Shown: positions 18,078 to 28,503 of the stretch, in pieces | Layout: each line of letters starts with the position of its first letter | How positions within the stretch are numbered: position 1 is the first letter of the stretch | Source of the DNA: Pseudomonas putida | GTDB taxonomy: Bacteria > Pseudomonadota > Gammaproteobacteria > Pseudomonadales > Pseudomonadaceae | Direction: 5' to 3' | Length of the DNA: 64,000 bases | Assembly (NCBI GenBank): GCA_029953615.1 | Contig: CP124529.1 | Coordinates: 4,862,494-4,926,493, forward strand | Made by a program: the position numbers and the translations under genes | Notes under the pieces: generated by a model | The model's database searches: none | What the model was told of the DNA's origin: nothing | The model's input: the letters and a program-made list of their open reading frames with translations, nothing else

Positions 18078-19610
18078 GCAACAACGCTGCTGCCCAGTTC
18101 ACGCCGCCGAGCTTGCTGCTGACCACCATCGGCCTGTCACTGGCGACGTTCATGCAGGTGCTCGACACCACCATCGCCAACGTGGCCTTGCCAACCATTT
18201 CCGGCAACCTGGGGGTGAGCTACGAGCAGGGCACCTGGGTCATCACCTCGTTCGCGGTGAGCAACGCTATTGCCCTGCCGCTGACCGGCTGGCTCAGCCG
18301 GCGGTTTGGCGAGGTGAAACTGTTCATCTGGGCGACGCTGCTGTTCGTGCTGGCCTCGTTCCTGTGCGGTATAGCCCGGTCGATGCCGGAGCTGGTCGGT
18401 TTTCGCGTGTTGCAGGGCGTGGTGGCCGGGCCGTTGTACCCGATGACCCAGACCTTGCTGATCGCCGTCTACCCGCCGGCCCAAGCGCGGCATGGCCCTG
18501 GCGCTGCTGGCAATGGTCACGGTGGTGGCGCCGATTGCCGGACCGATTCTCGGGGGCTGGATCACCGACAGTTACAGTTGGCCGTGGATCTTCTTCATCA
18601 ACGTGCCCATCGGCCTGTTTGCCGCTGCCGTGGTGCGCCAGCAGATGCGCAGCCGGCCGGTGGTCACCAGTCGCCAGCCGATGGACTACATCGGCCTGCT
18701 GACGCTGGTCATCGGCGTCGGCGCCTTGCAGGTGGTGCTCGACAAGGGCAATGACCTGGACTGGTTCGAGTCGTCGTTCATCATGCTCGGCAGCCTGATC
18801 TCGGTGGTGTTCCTGGCGGTGTTCGTGATCTGGGAACTGACCGACCGTCACCCGGTGGTCAACCTGCGCCTGTTCGCGTACCGCAACTTCCGTGTCGGCA
18901 CCTTCGTGCTGGTCGGGGGGTATGCGGGGTTCTTCGGCATCAACCTGATCTTGCCGCAGTGGTTGCAGACGCAGATGGGCTATACCGCGACGTGGGCAGG
19001 CCTGGCGGTGGCACCGATCGGCCTGTTGCCGGTGCTCATGTCGCCGTTCGTGGGCAAGTACGCGCACCGCTTCGACTTGCGCGTGCTGGCCGGGCTGGCG
19101 TTCCTGGCGATCGGCAGCAGCTGCTACATGCGTGCCGGGTTCACCAGCGAGGTGGACTTCCAGCATGTGGCGCTAGTGCAGCTGTTCATGGGTATTGGCG
19201 TGGCGCTGTTCTTCATGCCGACGTTGAGCATCCTGCTGTCCGACCTGCCACCGCAGCAGATTGCCGATGGCTCCGGGCTGGCGACCTTCCTGCGCACCTT
19301 GGGCGGCAGTTTTGCGGCGTCGCTGACGACCTGGATCTGGATTCGTCGGGCGGATCAGCACCATGCCTACCTGAGCGAGCACATCAGCCAGTTCGACCCG
19401 GCCACGCGACATACCCTGGAACAGCTGGGCGGGGCCAACCCGCAGAGCTATGCGCAACTGGAGCAGATACTCAACGGGCAGGCGTACATGATGTCGACGG
19501 TGGATTATTTCACCTTGATGACCTGGGTATTTGCCGGGTTGATCCTGCTGGTATGGTTCGCCAAACCACCCTTTACCGCCAAGGCGGGGCCAGCGTCGGC
19601 AGGGCATTGA
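18074..19610 (+). pseudogene. emrB: EmrB-type DHA2 MFS multidrug transporter, interrupted by a +1 frameshift
   Basis: Starts ATG 18074 inside the emrA stop. The first ~135 residues carry TM1 (LATFMQVLDTTIANVALPTI, the D-T-IVNVALP motif) to TM4/5 (GFRVLQGVVAGPLYPMTQTLLIAVYPP). The frame then fails, and MALALLAMVTVVAPIAGPILGGWITD (motif C, antiporter motif of 14-TM pumps) continues in the next frame up to a stop at 19610. Expected YPPAKRGMALAL is restored if one C is removed from the CCC at 18480-18482. Length 1537 nt equals 3n+1; restored protein about 511 residues with 14 helices. The remainder is well preserved (DLPPQQIADGSGLATFLRTLGGSFAASLTTW), arguing for a sequence error or fresh mutation. 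Confidence 0.88.
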
Positions 19611-19750
19611 GCCGGGCCAGGGCAAGGATCAACGCTGTTGCGCTTGCCAACTGTCCTGATCAAGTAATCGCGGCGTACCAGGGAGGTGATTCCCACGCGC
19701 AGCCTTTTCACCTATTGTCGAGGCTCCCTTTTCAAATGATTGGCAGACCC

Positions 19751-20497
19751 ATGGAGAAAGTCATCGTCATCACCGGTGCCAGCCGCGGCATTGGCGCAGC
19801 CACGGCACTGCTGGCCGCCCGCCAGGGTTACCGCATCTGCATCAACTACCACAGCGACGAGCAGGCCGCCGAGCACATCCTCGACCAGGTCCGCCAGCTA
19901 GGCGCCAAGGCCATCACCGTACGCGCCGACGCCAGCGTCGAAGACGAGATCATCCAGCTGTTCCAGCGTGTGGACGAAGCGCTCGGCCCGGTCACCGCAC
20001 TGGTCAACAATGCCGGCACCATCGGTCAGCAAAGCCGGGTCGACGACATGTCCGAATTTCGCCTGCTCAAGGTCATGAAAACCAACATCGTCGGTCCCAT
20101 GCTCTGTGCCAAGCACGCGCTGCTGCGCATGGCGCGCCGGCACGGCGGGCAAGGCGGGGCGATCGTCAACGTGTCGTCGGTGGCCGCACGCCTGGGGTCG
20201 CCCAACGAATACGTGGACTATGCCGCGTCCAAGGGTGCCCTCGACACTTTCACCCTCGGCCTGGCAAAGGAAGTGGCAGGCGAGGGCGTGCGGGTCAATG
20301 GCGTACGCCCAGGCTACATCCATACCGGCTTCCATGCGCTGTCCGGCGACCCCGACCGGGTCAGCAAGCTCGAGCCCGGCTTGCCCATGGGCCGCGGCGG
20401 GCGCCCCGAGGAAGTGGCCGAGGCCATCCTCTGGCTGCTCTCGGACAAAGCCTCGTACTCCACCGGCAGCTTCATCGACCTGGGCGGCGGGCGCTGA
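19751..20497 (+). CDS. SDR-family oxidoreductase (classical short-chain dehydrogenase)
   Basis: 248 residues. Cofactor motif TGASRGIGAATALLAARQG (TGxxxGIG) is at 9-27, NNAGT near 88, catalytic Ser in VNVSSVAARLGSPNEY, and YxxxK in YAASKGALD. The C-terminal VRPGYIHTGFHA and TGSFIDLGGGR are normal for the classical family. The ICINYHSDEQAAE segment after strand 2 (basic or neutral, no acidic end) suggests NADP preference of the glucose-1-dehydrogenase/FabG-like subgroup. Substrate not inferable. It is transcribed alone; the start at ATG 19751 precedes the Rossmann fold directly, while the long upstream frame overlaps emrB. Confidence 0.9.
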   Translation: MEKVIVITGASRGIGAATALLAARQGYRICINYHSDEQAAEHILDQVRQLGAKAITVRADASVEDEIIQLFQRVDEALGPVTALVNNAGTIGQQSRVDDMSEFRLLKVMKTNIVGPMLCAKHALLRMARRHGGQGGAIVNVSSVAARLGSPNEYVDYAASKGALDTFTLGLAKEVAGEGVRVNGVRPGYIHTGFHALSGDPDRVSKLEPGLPMGRGGRPEEVAEAILWLLSDKASYSTGSFIDLGGGR

Positions 20498-20506
20498 GCG
20501 CGCCGG

Positions 20507-22201
<1,695 letters not shown>

Positions 22202-22264
22202 GCCGAAGTCCGACAGTAAATGAAACCAAGACTTTAGCGTGTTCGGCAACTGGCGAATAGCCAG

Positions 22265-23920
22265 TTAACGCGGGGGTGGTGCAATGCCGAGCAGCCGCTC
22301 GACCCGTTCGCCGAGGGTCTTCAGGTCAAAGGGTTTGTGCAGCAGTTCGGTGCGCCTGTCCGGCCGACCAACGTGCACCGTATCGGCGGTGTCATAGCCC
22401 GTAATCAGTAAAACCGGGGCATGCCCCACGAGGTCCTGGTAGGCCTCTGCGAGCTGGTAGCCGTCGATTTGCCCGGGCAGGCCGACATCGGTGATCAGCA
22501 AGTCCGGTGGTGGCCCTTCCTGCAACGATTCGAGCGCCCGGGGGCCAGCCTCGAAAGCTTGCACCTGGTGGCCCAGTTCGGTCAGCACTTCGACCAGCAC
22601 CAGGCGCAAGGCAGGTTGGTCCTCCACCAGCATTATCCGGTGCCCGCGCTGCTGCACGGGGGCGGCGGTGGCTGCGGCCGGCGCCTCGTGGCAGGTTGCG
22701 GGGGCGTTCTTGTCCCGAGGCAGGTACAGGTGAATGCAAGTGCCTCGCCCGATGACGCTATCGATCAGCAACTGCCCCCCAGACTGGCGGACAAAGCCAT
22801 AGGCCATGGACAACCCAAGGCCGGTGCCCTGGCCCAACGGTTTGGTGGTGAAAAAGGGTTCCAGGGCATGCTCCTGCACCGCACTGGACATGCCCACGCC
22901 GGTGTCCTCGACACGAATGTGCAGATAGTGGCCCGTCGGCAGGTCCAGGCGCTTGGCCTCGGCTGGGGCTAAATCGGCGTTTTCGCAGCCGATGCGCAAG
23001 GTACCGCCCAGCGGCATGGCGTCACGGGCGTTGATGCACAGGTTGAGCAGGGCGTTTTCCAGCTGTTGCGGGTCGATGCAAATCGACCATTGCGCGGCCT
23101 GCGTCTGGTCCTGGAAGTCAATGTGCGGGCCGGTCGAGCTGCGGATCAAATTATGCATGTCGGCAACCAGGCGCTGCACATCCACCGCTTGTGGCATCAG
23201 CGTCTGCTGGCGCGAAAAGGCCTGCAATCGCTGCACCAGGGCTGCGGCGCGCAGTGCGTTGCTGCGGCCGAGCTCGAGCATGCGGGCTGTGTCGGCAAAG
23301 CGTTGCTGGCCCAGGCGTTGCTCTGCCAGCTCCAGTATGCCCAGCAGGCTGCCCAGCAGGTTGTTGAAGTCGTGGGCGATACCGCCGGTCAACTGGCCGA
23401 CCGCCTCCATTTTCTGCGACTGGCGTAGCGCCTCTTCGGCGTGGCGCAGGCGCTCCTGCTCGGCCATGCGTTCGGTGATGTCGTAGGCAAACAGGTACCC
23501 GCCCTGGATCTGCTGCTGCGCATCGCGCAACGGGTGGTAGCGGATTTCGTAATGACGGGGAGCGTCAGGCGGGCCCAGGGTGATGGTATCGATGAAGGCT
23601 TCGCCGGCCAGCACGCGTGGCCACACCGGTGCCAGGCGGCCCATGATGTCCGGTTGGTTGGCCAAAAACTGCGGCACATAATCGCCGATCTGCGGCACGA
23701 AGCCACGGTAATGCTCGAAGGTTTCCCGGGCCATGCGGTTGATGGCTATCAGGCGCAGCCTGCGGTCGGCAGCAAACACGTTGGCCAGGCTGTTGTCGAG
23801 CAGTTCGCCCAGTAGCTGGATGTGCGCCTGTGCAGTGTTGTCGCGCTCGGCCAGGCGGGCTTCCAGCTCTGCGACGCGCGCTTGCAGCTGTGCCAATGAC
23901 GGGAGCGAATCTGCTTGCAT
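22265..23920 (-). CDS. Hybrid sensor histidine kinase (PAS-HisKA-HATPase-REC), upstream copy
   Basis: 551 residues with the same plan as the next gene: coiled coil (LAQLQARVAELEARLAERD), PAS (NSLANVFAADRRLRLIAINRMARETFEHYRG; PRHYEIRYHPLRDAQQQIQGGYLFAYDITERM), HisKA (AVGQLTGGIAHDFNNLLGSLL), HATPase (LNLCINARDAMPLGG; EDTGVGMSSAVQEHALEPFFTTKPLGQGTGLGLSMAYGF) and receiver (HRIMLVEDQPALRLVL; Asp in LLITDVGLPGQIDG; Lys in LLHKPFD). The kinase cores of the two are close to collinear while the PAS parts differ, pointing to tandem duplication with divergence in sensing. It reads leftward from ATG 23920. Confidence 0.9.
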   Translation of the reverse strand: MQADSLPSLAQLQARVAELEARLAERDNTAQAHIQLLGELLDNSLANVFAADRRLRLIAINRMARETFEHYRGFVPQIGDYVPQFLANQPDIMGRLAPVWPRVLAGEAFIDTITLGPPDAPRHYEIRYHPLRDAQQQIQGGYLFAYDITERMAEQERLRHAEEALRQSQKMEAVGQLTGGIAHDFNNLLGSLLGILELAEQRLGQQRFADTARMLELGRSNALRAAALVQRLQAFSRQQTLMPQAVDVQRLVADMHNLIRSSTGPHIDFQDQTQAAQWSICIDPQQLENALLNLCINARDAMPLGGTLRIGCENADLAPAEAKRLDLPTGHYLHIRVEDTGVGMSSAVQEHALEPFFTTKPLGQGTGLGLSMAYGFVRQSGGQLLIDSVIGRGTCIHLYLPRDKNAPATCHEAPAAATAAPVQQRGHRIMLVEDQPALRLVLVEVLTELGHQVQAFEAGPRALESLQEGPPPDLLITDVGLPGQIDGYQLAEAYQDLVGHAPVLLITGYDTADTVHVGRPDRRTELLHKPFDLKTLGERVERLLGIAPPPR

Positions 23921-23977
23921 GACGATGGCCCGGTGAGCGGATCGGGCAACTATAGTCGCTCACCGGATCATCAGCCA

Positions 23978-25387
23978 TCAGAACGAGCGGATGATCCGCC
24001 CCAGGGTTTCCATGGCCCGTTCGGCATCCTCATGCCAGGGGCTGCCGTAATTCAGGCGGATGCAGTTGCCGAAGCGCCGGGTGGGCGAGAAGATCGGCCC
24101 GGGGGCAATGCTGATGCCTTGGGCCAGTGCCATGTGGAACAACTTGAGGGCGTCCATCTGTTCGGGCAGCTCCAGCCACAGGAAGTAGCCGCCGGACGGT
24201 TGGCTGACCCGCGTCTGCGCCGGAAAGTGCCGGGCGATGGCCGCCAGCATGTTGGCCTGCTGGCCTTCCAGGGCATAGCGCAGCTTGCGCAGGTGGCGGT
24301 CGTAGCCGCCATGCTGCAAGTAGTCGGCGATCGCCGCCTGGGCCGGCATCGAAGCACACAGCGAGGTCATCAGTTTGAGCCGCTCGATCTTTTGCGCAAA
24401 GCGCCCGGCCGCCACCCAGCCGATGCGGTAGCCCGGCGCCAGGCTCTTGGCGAACGAGCCGCAGTGCATCACCAGCCCCTGGGTGTCGAACGCTTTGGCC
24501 GGTTTGGGTGCCTGTTGCGCGTAGTACAGTTCGGCGTACACGTCGTCTTCGATCAATGGCACCTGATAACGCGCCAGCAGCTCCACCAGTGCCTGCTTTT
24601 TCGCCTCCGGCATGCTGGCACCCACCGGGTTCTGGAAGTTAGTCATGCACCACACGGCCTTGACCGGGTGCTTTTCCAGCGTCTGCGTCAGCACGGCCAG
24701 GTCCATGCCTTCGCGCGGGTGCACAGGAATTTCCACTGCCTTGAGCTTGAGCCGCTCCAGTACCTGCAGGCAGGCATAGAAGGCGGGGGCTTCGATGGCC
24801 ACCAGGTCACCAGGCTGGGTGACGGCCTGAAGGCACAGGTTCAGGGCTTCCAGCGCGCCGTTGGTGATCAGCAGTTCCTCCATCGGCAGCATCAGCCCAC
24901 CGACCATGTAGCGCAGGGCAATCTGCCGGCGCAGCTGCGGGTTGCCGGGCGACAGGTCGGTCACCACCATGCGCGGGTCCATGCTGCGGCTGGCGCTGGC
25001 CAGCGAACGCGACAGGCGTTGCAGCGGGAACAGTTCGGGGCTGGGGAAGGCCGAGCCGAACGGCACGGTGCTGGGGTCCTTGATCGAGTCGAGGATCGAG
25101 AACACCAGCGCGCTGACGTCGACATCGGTGGACTCGCTGACCGGCTGCAATGCCTGCGGCTCGCTGAACTGGCGCGGGGCGTGGGCATTGACGAAGTAGC
25201 CCGAGCGCGGCCTGGCACGGATCAGCCCGCGCCGCTCCAGCAGGTAGTAGGCCTGGAACACGGTGGACGGGCTGACCCCGTGAGTCTGGCTGGCATAGCG
25301 CACCGAGGGCACGCGCTGGCCGGGGCCCAGCACCCCGGAGCGGATCAGTTCGGCGATATCGTCGGCAAAGCGTTCGTAGCGTTTCAT
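23978..25387 (-). CDS. MocR-type regulator (GntR winged helix fused to class I aminotransferase fold)
   Basis: 469 residues. Residues 1-70 are a GntR winged helix (YERFADDIAELIRSGVLGPGQRVPSVRYASQTHGVSPSTVFQAYYLLERRGLIRARPRSGYFV). From about 110 comes the PLP-dependent aminotransferase-like domain with NGALEALNLCLQAVTQPGD, IEAPAFYACLQVLERL, CMTNFQNPVGASM, DDVYAELYY and the PLP-lysine region HCGSFAKSLAPGYRIGWVAAG. MocR proteins sense PLP or amino-acid adducts and activate or repress adjacent genes. It follows ccoG by 50 nt on the same strand. The ATG at 25387 matches the winged helix start; the longer frame to 25441 overlaps the ccoG stop. Confidence 0.92.
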   Translation of the reverse strand: MKRYERFADDIAELIRSGVLGPGQRVPSVRYASQTHGVSPSTVFQAYYLLERRGLIRARPRSGYFVNAHAPRQFSEPQALQPVSESTDVDVSALVFSILDSIKDPSTVPFGSAFPSPELFPLQRLSRSLASASRSMDPRMVVTDLSPGNPQLRRQIALRYMVGGLMLPMEELLITNGALEALNLCLQAVTQPGDLVAIEAPAFYACLQVLERLKLKAVEIPVHPREGMDLAVLTQTLEKHPVKAVWCMTNFQNPVGASMPEAKKQALVELLARYQVPLIEDDVYAELYYAQQAPKPAKAFDTQGLVMHCGSFAKSLAPGYRIGWVAAGRFAQKIERLKLMTSLCASMPAQAAIADYLQHGGYDRHLRKLRYALEGQQANMLAAIARHFPAQTRVSQPSGGYFLWLELPEQMDALKLFHMALAQGISIAPGPIFSPTRRFGNCIRLNYGSPWHEDAERAMETLGRIIRSF

Positions 25388-25437
25388 TCTGGCCTTCTGT
25401 CGAAGCCTGGCAGGCAAGGTTGGGTCAGTGTAAGGGA

Positions 25438-26841
25438 TCACCGGTTCATCGGTGCGACGAAGCGGCTGTGGGCCACGCTGCGGATGGCGGGGTCGTCGCG
25501 CTCGCTGACCTCGAAGCTCAGTGTCTGCGAGCTGCTGGCCGGGCGCTCGGCGAGCATCGCGACCGACACCGGCAGTTCACTCATTTCACCGGCCGGGATC
25601 ATGAATGAAGTCTTGCCCTGCAGGCTGAAGCCGTCGGCGTCGAGCAGGCGCAACTCGTAGTGCCGGGTGCTTTCGGTCTTGTTGATGACCTTGAGCAGGT
25701 AGATGTTCTCGATCTGGCCCTGCGCGTTCTCGCGGAACAGGCCGCGGTCCTTAATCACGTCCAGCGACACCATCGGCCGCAGCTGCAAGGCCACCACCAG
25801 CGCCGCGATCATCACCACCAGCGCGGCAGCGTAGCCCAGCAGGCGCGGGCGCAGCCAATGGGTGGTGCCTCCTTGCAGGCTGCGTTCGGACTTGTAGCCG
25901 ATCAGGCCACGTGCATAGCCCATCTTGTCCATTACCCCGTCGCAGGCATCGATGCACGCCGCACAACCGATGCAGGCCATTTGCAGGCCATCGCGGATAT
26001 CGATGCCGGTCGGGCATACCTGCACGCACAAGGTGCAGTCGATGCAGTCGCCCAGGCCCTGGGCTTGGCGGTCGCTGCCTTTCTTGCGCGGGCCACGGGC
26101 TTCGCCGCGACGCGGGTCATAGGCGACCGCCAGGGTGTCCTTGTCGAACATCACGCTCTGGAAGCGGGCATAGGGGCACATGTGCAGGCACACCGCTTCG
26201 CGCAGCAAGCCGGCATTGATGTAAGTGGCGGCGGTAAAGAACAGCACCCAGAACAGCGCCACGCCGCCCAGTTGCAGGGTGAGCAGTTCCGCGGCCAGCG
26301 GGCGGATCGGGGTGAAGTAGCCGACGAAAGTCAGCCCGGTGAGCACGCCAATGGCCAACCACAGGCTGTGCTTCAGCGTGCGCCGGGCCAGTTTGTTCAG
26401 GCTCCAGGGCGCAGCGGCCAGCTTGATGCGCTGGTTGCGGTCGCCCTCGGTGACCTTTTCGCACCACATGAACAGCCAGGTCCAGGTGCTCTGCGGGCAG
26501 CTGTAGCCGCACCACACGCGGCCGGCATACACGGTGACGGCGAACAGGCCGAAGGCGCAGATGATCAGCAGCGCCGACAGCAGGATAAAGTCCTGCGGCC
26601 AGAAGGTGGTGCCGAAGATGTGGAATTTGCTGTTGCCCAAGTCCCATAGCACGGCCTGGCGGCCGTTCCAGTTCAGCCAGGCGATGCCAAAGAACAGCAC
26701 GAACAGGGCGCCGGCAAAGCCGATGCGCAAGTTGCGGTACAGCCCGGTGAAGCTGCGGGTGTGGATGCCATTGTCGGCGCGGTGCAGATTGGGGCTGGCT
26801 GGGGCGCTGGCGATCTCGGTGAAAGGGATTCTATCGTTCAT
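25438..26841 (-). CDS. ccoG: Cytochrome c oxidase accessory protein CcoG (FixG/RdxA-like)
   Basis: 467 residues. Membrane helices occur at about 38-55, 85-105, 160-180, 190-215 and 335-355. Two ferredoxin-like clusters CIDCTLCVQVCPTGID and CIGCAACIDACDGVM lie in the cytoplasmic loop, and RVWCGYSCPQSTWTWLFMW is a hallmark NapH/FixG motif. The C-terminal ~115 residues form the immunoglobulin-like FixG_C domain (IENIYLLKVINKTESTRHYELRLLDADGF). CcoG helps deliver copper to cbb3 oxidase, reducing Cu(II) with its iron-sulfur centres. In Pseudomonas it usually follows ccoNOQP; here no cco genes adjoin, so it is an isolated or second copy. I see no clear ANR box just upstream. Confidence 0.95.
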   Translation of the reverse strand: MNDRIPFTEIASAPASPNLHRADNGIHTRSFTGLYRNLRIGFAGALFVLFFGIAWLNWNGRQAVLWDLGNSKFHIFGTTFWPQDFILLSALLIICAFGLFAVTVYAGRVWCGYSCPQSTWTWLFMWCEKVTEGDRNQRIKLAAAPWSLNKLARRTLKHSLWLAIGVLTGLTFVGYFTPIRPLAAELLTLQLGGVALFWVLFFTAATYINAGLLREAVCLHMCPYARFQSVMFDKDTLAVAYDPRRGEARGPRKKGSDRQAQGLGDCIDCTLCVQVCPTGIDIRDGLQMACIGCAACIDACDGVMDKMGYARGLIGYKSERSLQGGTTHWLRPRLLGYAAALVVMIAALVVALQLRPMVSLDVIKDRGLFRENAQGQIENIYLLKVINKTESTRHYELRLLDADGFSLQGKTSFMIPAGEMSELPVSVAMLAERPASSSQTLSFEVSERDDPAIRSVAHSRFVAPMNR

Positions 26842-26962
26842 GGCTCGGTGCTCTTCAGGCCTCGATCAGGCATGAGCACTATGACCCTGAGGCTGTTATC
26901 AGCACAGGCTCAGATTTTGCGATAAAAACCGTATCAGATTTTCGGGTACGCCCCGCCAGGCC

Positions 26963-27202
26963 TCAGATTACCGAGCCTGGCGTGCTGGCCTTCAGATGCC
27001 TGCGGCTATCCACCGCACCCGCCACGGTCAGCGCATCGGCCTCGGCTTCGGTGATGGGCACACGCTGGCCGGCGAGCAGCGCCACTGACATGCGCAGTTG
27101 TTCGTCGGTGACGATTTCGATGTCCGGGCCATCACCCTCGATGCGCAGGTCTTCGCCGATCAGGGTGCAGCGGCGGGTGGATTCGTCGATTTCTACGGGC
27201 AT
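26963..27202 (-). CDS. Small conserved Pseudomonas protein (DUF3203-like)
   Basis: 79 residues, acidic, no signal peptide or membrane helix: starts MPVEIDESTRRCTLIGEDLRI and continues with VTDEQLRMSVALLAGQRVPITEAEADALTVAGAVDSR. The pattern recalls the ~80-residue DUF3203 family of pseudomonads; that is a memory-based match. The frame has Pseudomonas codon use and a gg-rich ribosome site before ATG 27202. Function unknown; no neighbour suggests one. Confidence 0.7.
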   Translation of the reverse strand: MPVEIDESTRRCTLIGEDLRIEGDGPDIEIVTDEQLRMSVALLAGQRVPITEAEADALTVAGAVDSRRHLKASTPGSVI

Positions 27203-27321
27203 GGGGTGATCCTCCGCATTGGGTTACTGGTGTGGACCACAGGGCTGGGGCAGTTGCTGCATCCGCATGCCGAGCGGCACTTTATCGCTTGTCCGGAGGT
27301 CAACCTTGCAGATGCCACGCC

Positions 27322-27414
27322 CGGCCTCTTCGCGGGCGCGCCCGCTCCCACAGGCACTGCACAGTTCTTGAGCCTGTGACGATCCTGTGGGAGCGGGCAT
27401 GCCCGCGAATAGGC
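27322..27414. repeat. REP pair (cgcgggc subtype)
   Basis: 'ggcctcttcgcgggcgcgcc' faces 'ggcatgcccgcgaataggc', about 40 nt upstream of the mgtC-like start, between two divergent genes. Confidence 0.85.
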
Positions 27415-27453
27415 TGGCCCTGACAACACAAGGCTCCGCATGAGAAGAAAGCA

Positions 27454-27972
27454 ATGGACCTCATCTGGCAAGCGATCCAGGCTGAATTCGCCGATATCAC
27501 CGACGCTCGCGAAGTCACGCAAATCCTCGTCCGCCTGCTGATGGCAGCCCTGCTCGGTGCTGTGCTGGGCTTCGAGCGCGAGCACAAGGGCAAGGCCGCG
27601 GGGGTGCGCACGCACATGCTGGTTTCGCTGGGCGCTGCGCTGTTCGTGTTGGCACCGAGCATGGCTGGCGCAGAGGAGGACGCGCTGAGCCGGGTGATTC
27701 AGGGCATTGTCGCCGGTATCGGTTTTCTCGGCGCAGGTACCATTTTGAAGGGTAACGGCCAGGACGCCAGCCATGTGAAAGGCCTGACCACTGCGGCCGG
27801 GTTATGGATGACCGCCGCCATTGGTACGGCAGCCGGCATGGGCCGCGAAGCCACGGCGTTGATCAGCACGATCCTGGCCCTGCTGGTGCTGGGCACGATG
27901 CCGTTGCTGGTGGACAAGCTCGAAGGGCAGGAGGAGGGGAAGCAGAAGGAGGAAGAGGGCAGGAAGCACTGA
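27454..27972 (+). CDS. MgtC/SapB-family membrane protein
   Basis: 172 residues. After an amphipathic start, four to five membrane helices follow with the family signature: LVRLLMAALLGAVLGFEREHKGKAAGVRTHMLVSLGAALFVL, then VIQGIVAGIGFLGAGTILKG and VKGLTTAAGLWMTAAIGTAAGMGREATALISTILALLVL. MgtC-type proteins affect Mg2+ homeostasis, F-ATPase activity and low-phosphate survival. The protein ends with an unusual charged tail (EGQEEGKQKEEEGRKH). Its stop codon overlaps the distal hairpin of the oppositely oriented CrcY RNA, so the two transcripts converge. No magnesium transporter gene adjoins. Confidence 0.92.
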   Translation: MDLIWQAIQAEFADITDAREVTQILVRLLMAALLGAVLGFEREHKGKAAGVRTHMLVSLGAALFVLAPSMAGAEEDALSRVIQGIVAGIGFLGAGTILKGNGQDASHVKGLTTAAGLWMTAAIGTAAGMGREATALISTILALLVLGTMPLLVDKLEGQEEGKQKEEEGRKH

Positions 27973-28322
27973 GGGGAGCCGAAGCTCCCCTCAAAGCGTT
28001 GTTGCCTGCTCTTTTTTTATTATTGGGACGGCCTGTTGTTGTTTTTGTCAGCCTGTCCTGGTGTTGCGGGCGACCCCCATGCGGGGTCAAGAGCAAACGT
28101 ATTTTTTTGAGCGCTGACCTGCCTTCATCATTGCTGATCCGAACCTGGCTGCCGCTACCTTGAGGTAGTTTTATTGTTCTGTGCCAGACCGCGGGGCGTA
28201 CCCCTGAAAAGCGTGTCGACTCCAAAAAAATCTGCTTGCTACGCCTCTGCCGTGTTGTTCTTGTTATGTCAGAGCCGTTATCTGTTGTTTTTATTGGGTG
28301 TCACATTTTTTTTGTTGTTGTA
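27971..28322 (-). ncRNA. crcY: CrcY-like small RNA, Hfq/Crc-sequestering
   Basis: The AT-rich gap between the mgtC-like gene and mvaB holds a minus-strand RNA of about 350 nt. Read leftward, it contains repeated CA motifs bound by Hfq/Crc: ACAACAACAAAAAAAA (28306-28321), CAATAAAAACAACA (28283-28297 region), AACAAGAACAAC (~28253-28266), AGAACAATAAAAC (28168-28180), GACAAAAACAACAACA (28034-28049) and CAATAATAAAAAAAG (28011-28025). An internal hairpin GACCCC/GGGGTC is at 28072-28088, and the 3' end is the GAGGGGAGC-TTCG-GCTCCCCTC hairpin at 27971-27992. From memory, crcY of P. putida KT2440 sits between PP_3540 (mvaB) and PP_3541, which matches this order. The RNA titrates Hfq/Crc and lifts carbon catabolite repression. 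Ends are estimated, not mapped. Confidence 0.85.
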
Positions 28323-28332
28323 CCAGAGATAT

Positions 28333-28348
28333 AGCAGGGTGCGTGCCA
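28333..28348 (-). promoter_or_regulatory. Sigma-54 (-24/-12) promoter of crcY
   Basis: Minus-strand TGGCACGCACCCTGCT fits the RpoN consensus with GG-N10-GC exact: GG at 28347-28346, GC at 28335-28334. The predicted start, about 12 nt on, is near 28322, directly before the first CA motif. CrcY/CrcZ genes are known to be activated by CbrB with sigma-54. Confidence 0.8.
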
Positions 28349-28430
28349 ACTTTTGGAAACCCTTTAAAATCAAGCAGTTGGCGTTTTCCTGCGAAATCGT
28401 CAGGCCTGAAATTCTGCCGATTTGTTTCCC

Positions 28431-28471
28431 TGTTACCCGATTTTTTGCTGTGAAACGTGGTGGCGGTAACA
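28431..28471. promoter_or_regulatory. Inverted TGTTAC/GTAACA half-sites, candidate CbrB activation region
   Basis: TGTTAC at 28431-28436 and GTAACA at 28466-28471 form an inverted pair 29 nt apart, about 85-125 nt upstream of the crcY sigma-54 promoter, a normal enhancer distance. The half-sites equal those I recall for CbrB (reported spacing 14), so spacing is atypical here. Confidence 0.45.
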
Positions 28472-28503
28472 CTTCACCCACACGTTTGTGACATCCGTAT
28501 GAC

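Noticed and set aside
23915..25660. 581-residue plus-strand frame
   Set aside because: Antisense shadow of the MocR and kinase genes.
28174..28491. 105-residue plus-strand frame in the AT-rich gap
   Set aside because: It is antisense to CrcY and its promoter; hydrophobic look comes from the TTG/TTT complement of CA motifs.
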